A stretch of DNA of 64,000 nucleotides from Pullulanibacillus sp. KACC 23026 (GCF_029094525.1 NZ_CP119107.1:496001-560000); one strand, 5' to 3'; counted from the stretch's first letter, positions 34,161 to 43,568 are shown. The notes: a model not told the origin generated them from the sequence alone. Translations and numbers: made by a program.

Positions 34161-35216
34161 CTAAGATTTCCTCTTGGCTCTCCCCATAAGGAACACGATC
34201 ATCCCAACAAGAACGACAATAATCACAAAAAGAAGGGCCACGCCAATCCATACCCACATCGGCTGGCCTTTATTGCCTGTTGCCGCTTGAGGAGGATTAT
34301 ATTTTTGGGCATACTGTTTGACTTCATTACTGCCGATGGTAAACTTTTTGGTCGCCTTTAGAGTGGTATCTCCAACTTTTCCATTAAGATGAATGAGGTA
34401 ATTCCCATGATTCAGTGTTTTATTTTGCCATTGAATGGGATATCTGATTTTTGATTTTGGAGCCATGTTGAACGGGCCAAATTGACCACTAAAGAGCTTC
34501 TTTCCGTTGTTAGTTGAAACGGTATAGGTCCCCGTCACACCATCTTGAATTTTTTGAGAATCATTTGCCATCTCAATATAGGCTGTCCCTTTATTCGGTG
34601 CAAAGCCTGCATTTCCAACCACGAAATGAGACGCTGTCTTATTAGGCAAATTTAATTGAACCGCAACTGCAAAGACGGTCTCTGTTTTGATAACAAAATT
34701 AGCCTTTCCTTTACCCGCTTGTTGTTTGGTTTGGGTTTGAGTTCCTGGAATAGTAAAGAGGATGCCTCCAAGCAGGTTTTGTCCACCTGTATCGGGAACA
34801 GTGAGTTGAATCGGAACCACAACTGAAGAGGAAGGCGGGACCGTTACACTTTTTTCAACTTTCAAATAGTTGGCCATCTTAATAGCATCAGGTAAAAGGA
34901 CAGCATCGGATGAGTCTAAATTCTGCTTGTACATCATTCCACCAGTAGGATTCGTAAAGGCATTAGCAGGTGCGATGCTAATTTTAACAGGCCTATCCTG
35001 ATTATTGGTTATTTTTACGCTTAGCGTTTGTTTAGTATTGGCATGGACGGATAGGTCAAAGTAGCCTTTTGTTTGCGGATTTTGGTTTTTAGGATAGACC
35101 GGTCCAATGGTTAAGGGGATTGTGGAATCCTGAGCCATCGCTTTCCCATGAATGAATCCTGTGACTATCAAACAAAAAAGCCAAAAAGAGAGAAGTAGCC
35201 GCGCTGCTTTCATCAT
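34161..35216 (-). CDS. DUF916/DUF3324 WxL-partner cell-surface protein
   Basis: A signal peptide (about 1-28, ending AMA) precedes the DUF916 region (IPLTIGPVYPKNQNPQTKGYFDLSV...LPDAIKMANYLKVEKSVTVPPSSS). The DUF3324 region follows (about 155-295), then a C-terminal TM helix (VWIGVALLFVIIVVLVGMIVFLMG) and a basic tail. Such proteins bind peptidoglycan through the first domain and WxL proteins through the second. The WxL-type gene lies just upstream on the same strand, so the two are expected to form a surface complex. Anchoring is by the TM helix rather than LPXTG. Confidence 0.9.
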   Translation of the reverse strand: MMKAARLLLSFWLFCLIVTGFIHGKAMAQDSTIPLTIGPVYPKNQNPQTKGYFDLSVHANTKQTLSVKITNNQDRPVKISIAPANAFTNPTGGMMYKQNLDSSDAVLLPDAIKMANYLKVEKSVTVPPSSSVVVPIQLTVPDTGGQNLLGGILFTIPGTQTQTKQQAGKGKANFVIKTETVFAVAVQLNLPNKTASHFVVGNAGFAPNKGTAYIEMANDSQKIQDGVTGTYTVSTNNGKKLFSGQFGPFNMAPKSKIRYPIQWQNKTLNHGNYLIHLNGKVGDTTLKATKKFTIGSNEVKQYAQKYNPPQAATGNKGQPMWVWIGVALLFVIIVVLVGMIVFLMGRAKRKS

Positions 35217-35312
35217 GAATCACCCCTGATTCTTTATCTTAACCAAGTTCTACTTTTTAATTAATATGTACATAAATGAATGGCCTAAGTCGAAACTAAT
35301 AAAAAAGACAAT

Positions 35313-35342
35313 AAAAAAACCATACCTATAAAAGGCATGGTT
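35313..35342 (-). terminator. Hairpin between the WxL and DUF916 genes (minus strand)
   Basis: On the minus strand AACCATGCC pairs with GGTATGGTT followed by TTTTTTTA. As it lies between the two co-oriented genes it may attenuate DUF916 expression relative to the WxL gene. Confidence 0.75.
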
Positions 35343-35362
35343 AAAATTCTATCTTAAATGAA

Positions 35363-35926
35363 TCATGGTCCTGTTGTAACAGTAACAGCGACTGTGGAGG
35401 TATAAGTTCCAGCATACACATCTTTTGGATTAAGGGTTAGTGTCAAGGCATTATCCGGAAAACTAACGGTATAAGTGCCCATTCCACCATCAACAGCTGC
35501 ACTTAAGAGCTTAAGACCTGCAGAATTATCAATGGTACCATTTTTCTTTGTAACCGTTGAAGCATCGCTGGAACCTGTTCCAGGCGTTACTTCTGTTGGT
35601 GATGCTAGGCTAAGAGAATCTGTTGGGAGTGTGTGCGAGCTATCAGAAGTTTTAAACGGAGTAGCTGAAACCACAACATTCCAACCAGCTCCCGTACCTC
35701 TTGCATCAGTTACTGTAAGGCTACCCATGCTGGCAGTAGTTGTTTGAACTGATCCGTCCAAGGTGACGGATGAAAAATCCCCAACAGTAGGGTCGGTTGT
35801 TACGCCAAGGTCTCCCCCAGTAATCGTGGTGCTTGCTGCAAAGGCAGATTTACTGCCAATAAAAACTGTACATACAAGTGCTAATGCAGAAACAGTGGAT
35901 AAGAACTTTCTAGATGAGATCTTCAT
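35363..35926 (-). CDS. WxL-domain-like surface protein
   Basis: The signal peptide ends AFAAST. The mature protein is small (about 158 residues), rich in Thr, Ser and Val. Features in WxL order are TGGDLGVT at the start, DARGTGAGWNVVVSATPF at the position of the first WxL motif, and AGTYTSTVAVTVTTGP at the C-terminus. The Trp motif reads W-N-V instead of W-x-L, and the second aromatic motif is altered, so it is a divergent member. It is followed by the DUF916/DUF3324 partner. It is probably non-covalently attached to the wall. Confidence 0.8.
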   Translation of the reverse strand: MKISSRKFLSTVSALALVCTVFIGSKSAFAASTTITGGDLGVTTDPTVGDFSSVTLDGSVQTTTASMGSLTVTDARGTGAGWNVVVSATPFKTSDSSHTLPTDSLSLASPTEVTPGTGSSDASTVTKKNGTIDNSAGLKLLSAAVDGGMGTYTVSFPDNALTLTLNPKDVYAGTYTSTVAVTVTTGP

Positions 35927-36338
35927 ATTTATCGATTTCCCCTTTTTAATCGTTTTGAGATAAGATTTTTGTCCAAAAGCTAAAATCCTTCTAACTGATA
36001 AAAATGAAGAATATCGAATTAAACTTATAAAAGTTTAATCTTTCCATTCTTCGGTAACCCAGCCACCATTGTCTAAGACATTAGGTCTGTGGTTTTGCGT
36101 CATCGTCTTTCAACGATTTTGCCTTTTCGGAAATGAGAACGATTAAGACTCTCTTTGTCTATGTCGAATTTTGTCGTTCAACACTCACAAGTAGAATCTT
36201 ACAACGGAATCCAGCTAAAGAATAGACATCAAATTTATCCAATAAATTTCCCTTAATTTGGTTAGCCATTATGAAACGCAGGGACGGTTCTGGTGTTCCA
36301 CAATTTCAGTGAAACACCAGAACCGTCCCCATGTTCCA
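35927..36338. repeat. Intergenic region with palindrome and inverted GGGGACGG pair
   Basis: No gene is seen. ATTAAACTT/AAGTTTAAT forms a 22-bp palindrome at 36018-36039, a possible operator upstream of the WxL gene. An inverted pair of hairpin repeats (TGAAACGCAGGGACGGTTCT facing ACCAGAACCGTCCCC) lies at 36272-36338. Confidence 0.65.
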
Positions 36339-37271
36339 TTATTGCCCCAAAACACTGAGAGATGCAGCATCCGATATATCTGTGACCTTTCCTTGGCTAA
36401 GATCAACTGCATAACGTCCATTGGTCGAAGAGTGACCAGATACTAATGTAGAATATCTTACAATATAGTAGTTATTGTACGTTTCTTCGAAGAGCACAAA
36501 ATGATTCTTGTCTTGTACCAGATCATTTTTATCTCGCAAATAATCTTTAACTAAAGAAACAGCTTTGTTTTGATTGGCTTCTTCGATGGCCGCTTGATTT
36601 TGGCTGCCTTCATCAGACGCCTGATTCGTCACTTTATCTAGTTCGAAAAATGTACCGCCACCATATAAAATGAGTTTCTGGCTGTCCGAAGTAATAAATG
36701 AAACGAGGCAAAGTCCATTTGCGTCAGTGGCGTCAAGCTCCGTAACCGAATCCCCCGTAATTCCAAGTTGTTCAAAGTTAACTCGGTAATTGGTTGGAAA
36801 AGTGCTTTTGGCGATCACTTTCTTTGTATAAACAGGATGGGTTGCCGTATGTTTCATCACTTCAAAGTTGTCGCCAAAGCAAGTGACCTGATCCTTTGAA
36901 AGCACCAATTGTTTCCCTGTTATGGTCTGGATGTCGTTACTGCTATAAGTTCCCGCAGGCCCATAGGCGATTGCCTTCTTAATTTGCCATTGGCCGTAAA
37001 AAAAAATTTCACTTTCCTTCTTTTCGCTGGTACTTGTTGTGCCAGTAGCGGCGTCCCCCGTGGGCTGAATCGATTTCGGTGATTGCATAGACTTCCCAGT
37101 AGACTGATGGCTAGCTCCCGATGATTGGTTGGTTTTTGCAGATTGATCCGTTTGGCTGGATGATTCATGCCCTGATGGTTGCGATGTGACAGCCTTTTCA
37201 GATGATGCGCCGCAAGCAGACAACGTGACGAAAAGATAAGCGGATAAAACGGTGTAAATAAAAAATTTCAA
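36339..37271 (-). CDS. Lipoprotein of unknown function
   Basis: The leader MKFFIYTVLSAYLFVTLSACGA has a canonical lipobox LSAC with lipidated Cys20. A Ser/Thr/Gln-rich linker runs to about residue 85. The globular part (FFYGQWQIKKAIAYGP...) is followed by KAVSLVKDYLRDKND and YIVRYSTLVSGHSSTNGRYAVDLSQGKVTDI at the C-terminus. That end resembles a PepSY-like or beta-lactamase-inhibitor-like fold. No family is assigned with confidence. The ribosome site GGGAGGAG lies just before the start. It is monocistronic. Confidence 0.7.
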   Translation of the reverse strand: MKFFIYTVLSAYLFVTLSACGASSEKAVTSQPSGHESSSQTDQSAKTNQSSGASHQSTGKSMQSPKSIQPTGDAATGTTSTSEKKESEIFFYGQWQIKKAIAYGPAGTYSSNDIQTITGKQLVLSKDQVTCFGDNFEVMKHTATHPVYTKKVIAKSTFPTNYRVNFEQLGITGDSVTELDATDANGLCLVSFITSDSQKLILYGGGTFFELDKVTNQASDEGSQNQAAIEEANQNKAVSLVKDYLRDKNDLVQDKNHFVLFEETYNNYYIVRYSTLVSGHSSTNGRYAVDLSQGKVTDISDAASLSVLGQ

Positions 37272-37548
37272 TTTTAAAACTCCTCCCCCCTTTCTCTATT
37301 CTAGCAAAACTTGGTAATTAGGTTAAGGGCTCCTCTCGATTTAGTGTTGGTTAGGAAATAAATTATCTGGTTATATTTGACAAGGAGCTTATGCGTATCC
37401 TGACAAATCCAAGCCGCCATTTTATCATGCCTGCCACTCCATGGTAAAAGCTTTGAGTCTATTCTCTCTACCCCCAACGTTTAGCGAGTTTAAGACGAAT
37501 GGTGAACTTCCTCATAAAAAATGCAGTTAAGCAATTGTCCGAAGGCGT

Positions 37549-37577
37549 AAAAAAAGCGATCCCAAAGGAACCGCTCT
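37549..37577 (-). terminator. Terminator of nos (minus strand)
   Basis: On the minus strand AGCGGTTCC pairs with GGATCGCT followed by TTTTTT. Confidence 0.75.
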
Positions 37578-37604
37578 TTCCAATTATAATTTGCAGAAAT
37601 TCAT

Positions 37605-38684
37605 TTAATAGGGCTTAGGCTGGCGGAAGTAGTTAGGCGTTTTCATTTCATTGTTATAGGATTGATGAAAAATATGGGTCGCTGCAGGGGATAAAGGGGG
37701 AATCAGCCAGGTCCAATTGCCGGTAACCGCTCTTCCGCTTTCCCGTTCCTTTTCCTCAAATTTTTTAAACTGTTGTGCCGCCGTATGGTGATCGACAATA
37801 CTAACCCCATCTTCTTTATAAGAATAAAGAACTGCCGTATTAAGCTCTATAAGGGCCCTATCCTTCCAAAGAGAGGCACTATTTTTAAAATCCAACCCCA
37901 TTAATCGTCCGACTGGCGGGAGCATATTATACCGATTTTCATCAGCAAAGTTTCTCGCGCCGATCTCCGTCCCCATATACCAGCCATTAAAAGGAGCAGC
38001 TGTATAAGTAATGCCGCCTATTTCAAGTTTCATATCCGAAATAATAGGAACGGCATACCATTTTAAATGTAACTCTTCAAATCCTTTAAGAGAAGGATGC
38101 CGAATTTGGACCTCAAGCAGAATCTCCTCTGGAATATCGGCTAATTTTGGCTGATTATTATTGATTTGTATGACTAATGGCAGGACATCAAATTTCCCAA
38201 ACTTCGGTTCCCAGCCTAAATCTATACAAGCCTTTGTAAAAGCAATGGAGTGAGGATCCCCTATAATCCCATCTTCTGTTTGATAACCTGCATAGCGAAT
38301 CAGTTGATGATTCCATATGCGCACGGTTTGATGAGGGGACTCCTGTGGAAAAATAGTGATGGTCGGGCGTATATGACCCTTATTAGTCGCATAGCGAATA
38401 TGTTCAAAGAGAGCGTCAATCATCTCGTCTTCTGAGCTTAGGGTTCTTGCATCTATAACGTGTAAGCTTTCCCAAAACAACCTGCCAATGCAACGATTGC
38501 TGTTACGCCAAGCAGCTTTGGCCCCATATTCAAGCTCAGCTGCGGTATGCTCATAAAAGCCTTGACTATGTATCTGCTCACGGACTTCAACCAGTCTTTC
38601 CGCGGTCTCTCGGTCCGTTTTATTCAGCTCTTTATAACAAGTTCTAATAAATTCTGTGGCTTTCTCCAGTAAGTCGTTAGTCAA
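37605..38684 (-). CDS. nos: Nitric oxide synthase oxygenase
   Basis: The bacterial NOS oxygenase fold is evident from GAKAAWRNSNRCIGR with the heme-ligand Cys65 (counting from TTG), the substrate region GWYMGTEIGARNFADENRYN, and HHTAAQQF plus GNWTWLIPPLSPA near the pterin site. Length (about 359) fits bacterial NOS, which lack the reductase domain and use a cellular flavodoxin/reductase. The enzyme converts Arg to citrulline and NO. The TTG start is chosen because AGGGGGA is about 6 bases upstream; an ATG seven codons earlier lacks a spaced site. No reductase or partner gene is adjacent. Confidence 0.95.
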   Translation of the reverse strand: MTNDLLEKATEFIRTCYKELNKTDRETAERLVEVREQIHSQGFYEHTAAELEYGAKAAWRNSNRCIGRLFWESLHVIDARTLSSEDEMIDALFEHIRYATNKGHIRPTITIFPQESPHQTVRIWNHQLIRYAGYQTEDGIIGDPHSIAFTKACIDLGWEPKFGKFDVLPLVIQINNNQPKLADIPEEILLEVQIRHPSLKGFEELHLKWYAVPIISDMKLEIGGITYTAAPFNGWYMGTEIGARNFADENRYNMLPPVGRLMGLDFKNSASLWKDRALIELNTAVLYSYKEDGVSIVDHHTAAQQFKKFEEKERESGRAVTGNWTWLIPPLSPAATHIFHQSYNNEMKTPNYFRQPKPY

Positions 38685-38904
38685 AAAGAATCCCCCTAAA
38701 ATCATTCCTATTTTAAATCATATCATAGCGAAGACCAATCTAAAAAAGCTGTGATTTAAGTCATCTTGTGTTCATTTTTAATAGTCCGATCGTTAGTTTT
38801 CTAGTGGGGATGATTTATAAAACTCTAACAATTCAGTTCTGATTTTGTTAAATTGAATAGAGAAGGGGTTGAGTGGATTAAAACACAAACAGGGGGAACG
38901 GCCA

Positions 38905-39360
38905 TTGATTAGATTAGATGAAATGAATGCAAGTGAATTCAATACGTATCTTAACTATGCGATTAGAAATTATGCGGATGAACACGTAAAGGCTGGCAAC
39001 TGGAATGCTCATGAATCCATGAGTAAGGCAGCTAAAGAATTTGAACAATTATTACCAGAAGGAGAAAAAACGGCTAAGCATAAGTTCTTCGTGATTAGGG
39101 TGGGAGACCAAGAAGTGGGAATGATATGGCTTGCCGAACGGTCAAACCAAAAAGGATTTATCTATGACATCAATATCTGGGAAGGGTATCAAGGGCTCGG
39201 CTATGGGAAACAAGCCATGAAAGAAATCGAAGAAGTGGCAAGAAAACTGGGTTTGGAAAGCATCGGGCTTCACGTATTTGGACACAACCAAATCGCGCGT
39301 CGTTTATATGACAAGTTAGGATATATAGAAACGGACATTTTAATGGAGAAGAAGATTTAA
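38905..39360 (+). CDS. GNAT family N-acetyltransferase
   Basis: The TTG at 38905, with AGGGGGA spaced about 7 bases, gives MIRLDEMNASEFNTYLNYAIRNYADEHVKAGNW, a usual start for this group. A TTG 36 bases upstream overlaps its own GGGG site. The acetyl-CoA loop is YQGLGYGKQAM and the C-terminal NQIARRLYDKLGYIETDILMEKKI completes the GNAT fold. The substrate is unknown. Confidence 0.85.
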   Translation: MIRLDEMNASEFNTYLNYAIRNYADEHVKAGNWNAHESMSKAAKEFEQLLPEGEKTAKHKFFVIRVGDQEVGMIWLAERSNQKGFIYDINIWEGYQGLGYGKQAMKEIEEVARKLGLESIGLHVFGHNQIARRLYDKLGYIETDILMEKKI

Positions 39361-39420
39361 CGCACGGGTCGTTCACAAAAAAGTGCCGCCATGGGAATCC
39401 GCCCCCAATTCAGGCGAAAA

Positions 39421-39590
39421 TTAAGCAAATAGCGAATCGACGTTACGCTCACTACCTCAAAATGGGCTAATAAGCGAGAATAAGGGAATGAGGTTACGCC
39501 TAAATTTTTTAGGCGTAACGAGAATATGCTATCGCTCCCGCAAAAGGCGGCTTGGCAAAATAGGCGTAACTCAGAACGCGCTATCGCCGT
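39421..39590 (+). repeat. Degenerate relative of the 82-bp array
   Basis: CGTTACGCTCACTACCTCAA and AATAGGCGTAACTC resemble parts of the 82-bp unit at 59601-60985. In between, a perfect 27-bp palindrome (GTTACGCCTAAA / TTTAGGCGTAAC, 39493-39519) could form a hairpin downstream of the acetyltransferase gene. Confidence 0.6.
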
Positions 39591-41677
39591 TAAAATGGGA
39601 GCAGTGGCGATGGGTTTCCGTCATAGAAGACGGAGAGGTGGTGCAGTGCCCGGGTGCAGCCTACGTAAAGCAGTTTGGCGTCACGGGGCTCCTTTTTATA
39701 GTTTTCTTCGGTTGCGTCAAGGATTAAAACGGCATCGAATTCTAGGCCTTTTGTGAGATAAATGGGCAGGATGGAAACGCCTCCTGCATAGGTTTGTTCG
39801 TCTCCGTTAAAGAGCGACACGTCAACGCCGCTTTCCAACAGAGATTCACCCAAGGCCAAACAGTCGGCTTCTGTCCGTGTCACAATGGCCAAGCTCTTTA
39901 GGCCTTTGGTTAATTCGTCTTGAATCCATTTTTTTACGGCTGTTTCTCGTAAGTCACGGTCAACCTGTTTTACCATCACTTCATCACCGCTTCGGAATAC
40001 AGGACTGGCAAGGACCACAGGATCATAACCCTTTGTTAGGACGGCGTTAGCAAACTCAATGATTTCCATTGTTGAGCGATAACTTTTTTCCAACTCGAAA
40101 CTGGAGACATTCTTGAAACAGCTTCGGAATTCTTCCCAGGAATCAATGCCTTTATAATCGTGGATGCCTTGAGACAAATCTCCTAATATAGTAAAGGAAT
40201 GCTGAACGGTTTGATCCCTCAATAAGGCCACTTGAAATGGCGAAAAATCTTGGGCCTCATCAATCACCACATGATGGAATCGGTTTTGGTTTCCATTTAA
40301 CCAAAAATGGATCAGAACTAAAGGCGGCAGATCTTCTGGAGTGACAACCTTATTTTTTAAAGAACGAATGGTGTCCTTTATTAAGGATTTTGGCATAAAG
40401 TCATTTAATAGATTTTCTTCCTCAGCTTGCTTGAGGAACGTTTGATAGAGCATAACCGGCTTGGCGGCGGGCCATTTCTTCAAATAGTTGCGAAGACTAA
40501 GCGTCGCCTTTTTTCTAAGATCGCTTTTCTTTGAAGGACTAACCTCTTTTAAGCGTGCATCAATCCAGCCTTTCATCCGTGTTACAAGACGTTCTCTCCG
40601 TATGGCAACAGGTTCGTTCTTAAAAGCTTCGATCCATTCATTCATTTGGGTGAGTTGAAGACGTTTTCCTTCCCAAGGTTCAAAATCGACACTTGGCAGA
40701 ATCTGAGACTCGTAGGTAGTGAGACAGGTTTCTAACCATTGCTTGAACTTGGCGCTTCCTTTTATTCGGCCTGGCGACAGGGATCTTTGGTAAGAATGAA
40801 GGGGTGAAAACCATTCTGAGAGATTTTGAGAATGAGGCTCAAGCTTTAACGGTTCCTCTAAGAGCTCTAAAGCCCAGTCTTCAAAAGTCATTTGCTGAAT
40901 GCCACCAACACCTAATTCAGGAAGGACATTGGAGATATAATCTAAAAACATATTATTGGGGGCAAAGATAATCATTTTTTCGGCTTTTATTTTTTCCCTA
41001 TATTCATAAATAAGGTAGGCTAAACGATGCAAGGCAACCGTTGTCTTTCCGCTTCCGGCGACCCCTTGTATGATTAAAGCAGCATTTCGGGGAGCACGAA
41101 TAATGGCATTTTGTTCCGCTTGAATGGTGGAGACGATATCCCGAAGTTTGTTGTCTTTGTTCTCACCCAATCGATACAATAAAAATTCATCTGAAAGGGA
41201 GGCTTCTTCTTGCCCTTTTACATAAACATCGACGACTCGCTCCAGTTCTTTCTGGCGAATCACAATATTCCGCTTGAGAAAAATGTCCCCATCTACAATT
41301 CCATCGGGTGATGTGTAATAGATATCCTCCTCTGCCCCTGTAAACGCATAGAAGAGACTGGCAATGGGGGCACGCCAATCAATGACAAGGAGATCTCCTT
41401 TTTGACCATCTGCGACACCGATTTTTCCTATGTACAAGGGTTTTGCTTCTTTCAAGCCTTCTTCTAGAAAATCAAGCCTGCCAAAATAGGGCTCGTTTTC
41501 CGCAAGCCGGAGCTGACTCCTTGACGTTTCACGTACCTCTTCAAGGATTTGTTCAGTAAAATCCTCGCCATGATAGGTTTCTTTTGACTCTAAATCAGCG
41601 AGTTGGCGTTTAATCTCTGCAGCGACTTTTTGGAGCTGCTGCTGCTCTTCACGATAGGCACTTTGAGACTCTTCCAA
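39590..41677 (-). CDS. helD: HelD-like UvrD/Rep-family helicase (RNA polymerase recycling type)
   Basis: The N-terminal coiled coil (about 1-60, EESQSAYREEQQQLQKVAAEIKRQL) is followed by the HelD-specific region EPYFGRLDF...YIGKIGVAD...VIDWRAPIASLFYAF. Walker A is GVAGSGKTT with Lys211 and Walker B is VIDEAQDF. Motifs EKSYRST and TKGLEFDAVLILD complete the SF1 set. At 695 residues it is somewhat shorter than B. subtilis HelD (774), with a short N-terminal coiled coil. HelD removes stalled RNA polymerase from DNA. It starts with TTG after AAGGTGG. A related RNA polymerase-unlinked UvrD-like helicase is the alternative. Confidence 0.85.
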   Translation of the reverse strand: MEESQSAYREEQQQLQKVAAEIKRQLADLESKETYHGEDFTEQILEEVRETSRSQLRLAENEPYFGRLDFLEEGLKEAKPLYIGKIGVADGQKGDLLVIDWRAPIASLFYAFTGAEEDIYYTSPDGIVDGDIFLKRNIVIRQKELERVVDVYVKGQEEASLSDEFLLYRLGENKDNKLRDIVSTIQAEQNAIIRAPRNAALIIQGVAGSGKTTVALHRLAYLIYEYREKIKAEKMIIFAPNNMFLDYISNVLPELGVGGIQQMTFEDWALELLEEPLKLEPHSQNLSEWFSPLHSYQRSLSPGRIKGSAKFKQWLETCLTTYESQILPSVDFEPWEGKRLQLTQMNEWIEAFKNEPVAIRRERLVTRMKGWIDARLKEVSPSKKSDLRKKATLSLRNYLKKWPAAKPVMLYQTFLKQAEEENLLNDFMPKSLIKDTIRSLKNKVVTPEDLPPLVLIHFWLNGNQNRFHHVVIDEAQDFSPFQVALLRDQTVQHSFTILGDLSQGIHDYKGIDSWEEFRSCFKNVSSFELEKSYRSTMEIIEFANAVLTKGYDPVVLASPVFRSGDEVMVKQVDRDLRETAVKKWIQDELTKGLKSLAIVTRTEADCLALGESLLESGVDVSLFNGDEQTYAGGVSILPIYLTKGLEFDAVLILDATEENYKKEPRDAKLLYVGCTRALHHLSVFYDGNPSPLLPF

Positions 41678-41884
41678 GTTCAGTTACCACCTTTTTTGAG
41701 AATTTCGCCATAATTTTCAGACGGAGATTTATCATAGCACAGAACCCCGGACGGTTCAAGGGGAAAGAGATCATGATCACACTTGCAACGGTGAAAAAAT
41801 AGGTTTTTTTCTAAAAGATGAAACTCCAGCAGAAAGCGAGTCATTTTCGCTTTAATAAATAGCAAAAGGGTTTGCGAAAACAGC

Positions 41885-41917
41885 AAAAAAATAAGGCCCT
41901 TGCATAAAGCGAGGGCC
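41885..41917 (-). terminator. Terminator of the NlpC/P60-LysM gene (minus strand)
   Basis: On the minus strand GGCCCT pairs with AGGGCC, followed by TTATTTTTTT. Confidence 0.75.
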
Positions 41918-41924
41918 GCTCGTT

Positions 41925-43232
41925 TTACATAATGATTAATTTCTGACCTGGAAAGATATAAGGGGATGAAAGATTGTTCGCTTTCATTAGGTTTTTAGTA
42001 TTCGTATCATTTAATAAAGCGATATCCCAGAGCGTGTCCCCTTTTTCAACCGTATAGCTTTTGGTGGAAGAAGTGCTGACGGAAGCGATTTTTACCGTAG
42101 CGGTTGTGGACTGCTCAGAGATGACCAATTTCTGACCTGGAAAAATAAGTGATGATTTCAGGTTGTTCTGAGACATTAGCTTGGCTAATGAAAGCCCTTC
42201 TTTAGAAGCGATCTGAGACAAGGTATCTCCGCTTTTAACCGTATAGGTTTTTGAAGAGGCAGTGCTTGATGCAACCTTAGTAGAAGCGGTCTTATCAACT
42301 AAATCAGTAGTCTTTACAGTGGACTGGCTTTTATTAGAAACGGTAAGTTTTTGCCCCGGGTAAATCGTGTCACTTTTGAGGTTATTTAGCGTTTTTAATT
42401 GGCTGACCGTCACCTTATAGTTATTAGCAATGCCCCATAAACTATCACCTGACTTGACCGTATAGGTTTGCTGGGTGGTCGTTGATAGCGAAACAGGGGT
42501 TGTCTGCTGAGACGATGAAGTCGTTGCCTTTTGGGTTACGGTGGAATTGCCGGTCGTGCTGCTAGACTGTCCTTTTTTCACAATTAAGGTCTGACCGGCA
42601 TAAATCATATCAGATTTGAGGTTGTTTAAGGTTTTTAATTCGGATACCGATAGTCCAAAGGTTTGACCAATGGCTGACAATGTATCGCCAGACTTAATCT
42701 TATAAGTTGATGAACTGCTGGACGTGGAACTTGAACTTGAAGTGGCAACCGTTGCATTAGATGACACGGTGGAACTAGACGCGGTAGTTAGAACTCTCCT
42801 AGCAGTCTTGTATACAGGTGACCAATAACTCGAGTTTATATTAGAAATTTCAACACCGGTTAAGAGGGCGCTAATCATTTGGTTTCCGCCAATATAGATC
42901 CCAACATGGTCAATAACCCCATCAGAATCGGTATCGAAGAAAACTAAATCTCCAGCTTTCAAGTTGGCTTTTGCAACAGCTGTTCCGACTTGTGATTGCA
43001 TGACAGACGTTCTTGGCAGGGTAATGCCATTTTCCTTAAAAACCGTAGCCGTAAAAGAGGAGCAATCGAACTCATTGGTATCCCCAATGGGCGCTCCATA
43101 AACATAAGGTTTTCCTAAAAAGTGATTTCCTGTGCTCACAATATCTTGGCCAGAGGCGGCAAATGCCAGAGAATGTGCCGATAAAACAATCCCTCCCGCC
43201 AAGACAAGCGAAGCCAACGGTTTCTTTTTCAT
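41925..43232 (-). CDS. NlpC/P60 endopeptidase with four C-terminal LysM domains
   Basis: The signal peptide ends SLAFAAS. The NlpC/P60 domain comes first (about residues 27-145), with catalytic Cys in NEFDCSSFTATVF and His in DHVGIYIGG. Four LysM modules follow, separated by Ser/Thr linkers (YKIKSGDTLSAIG, YTVKSGDSLWGIA, YTVKSGDTLSQIA, YTVEKGDTLWDIA), each ending in a YPGQKL-like motif. LytE and LytF of B. subtilis carry LysM first and NlpC/P60 last, so the order is reversed here. It cleaves D-Glu-DAP-type stem peptide bonds during wall growth or cell separation. ATG 43232 is supported by AGGAGG; an upstream ATG lacks this. Confidence 0.92.
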   Translation of the reverse strand: MKKKPLASLVLAGGIVLSAHSLAFAASGQDIVSTGNHFLGKPYVYGAPIGDTNEFDCSSFTATVFKENGITLPRTSVMQSQVGTAVAKANLKAGDLVFFDTDSDGVIDHVGIYIGGNQMISALLTGVEISNINSSYWSPVYKTARRVLTTASSSTVSSNATVATSSSSSTSSSSSTYKIKSGDTLSAIGQTFGLSVSELKTLNNLKSDMIYAGQTLIVKKGQSSSTTGNSTVTQKATTSSSQQTTPVSLSTTTQQTYTVKSGDSLWGIANNYKVTVSQLKTLNNLKSDTIYPGQKLTVSNKSQSTVKTTDLVDKTASTKVASSTASSKTYTVKSGDTLSQIASKEGLSLAKLMSQNNLKSSLIFPGQKLVISEQSTTATVKIASVSTSSTKSYTVEKGDTLWDIALLNDTNTKNLMKANNLSSPYIFPGQKLIIM

Positions 43233-43363
43233 AATCTTGCCTCCTAAAAAATATGTAAAGACCAACACCACACTATTAAATTAATAGTATCATGTAAATA
43301 ATAGAATAAAAGACACCTATAAAAAAAATTACCACATTTTGCCGAAAAATGGCTAGTGAAACG

Positions 43364-43434
43364 CAGAAACGCAGGGACGGTTCTCGCGTTTCACTATTAG
43401 TAATAGGGACGCAGGGACGGTTCTCCCGTTTCAT
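43364..43434. repeat. GGGGACGG hairpin repeats, two copies
   Basis: TGAAACGCAGAAACGCAGGG...CTCGCGTTTCA followed by GGGACGCAGGGACGGTTCTC ending CCCGTTTCA. They lie upstream of the wall hydrolase gene. Confidence 0.8.
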
Positions 43435-43519
43435 TATTAATAATACTTATTAGAAAAAGGGGAAATTGGCTTACTCTAAAGCACGCACCTCATGTGACCT
43501 GTATACATTTTTAATGGGT

Positions 43520-43568
43520 GGGGACAGACCTCTTCGACCAGCCTTTCTTTCTGTAGAGGTTTGTCTCC
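43520..43568. repeat. GGGGACAGACCTC hairpin (second family)
   Basis: GGGGACAGACCTC pairs with GAGGTTTGTCTCC, with a run of A after it that would be a U tract in the minus-strand transcript. Relatives lie at 12992-13040 and 29377-29409. Confidence 0.65.

Noticed and set aside
39488-39756. Plus-strand short proteins opposite the end of the helicase gene
   Set aside because: They are built from palindromic repeat sequence and the mirror of the helicase C-terminus.
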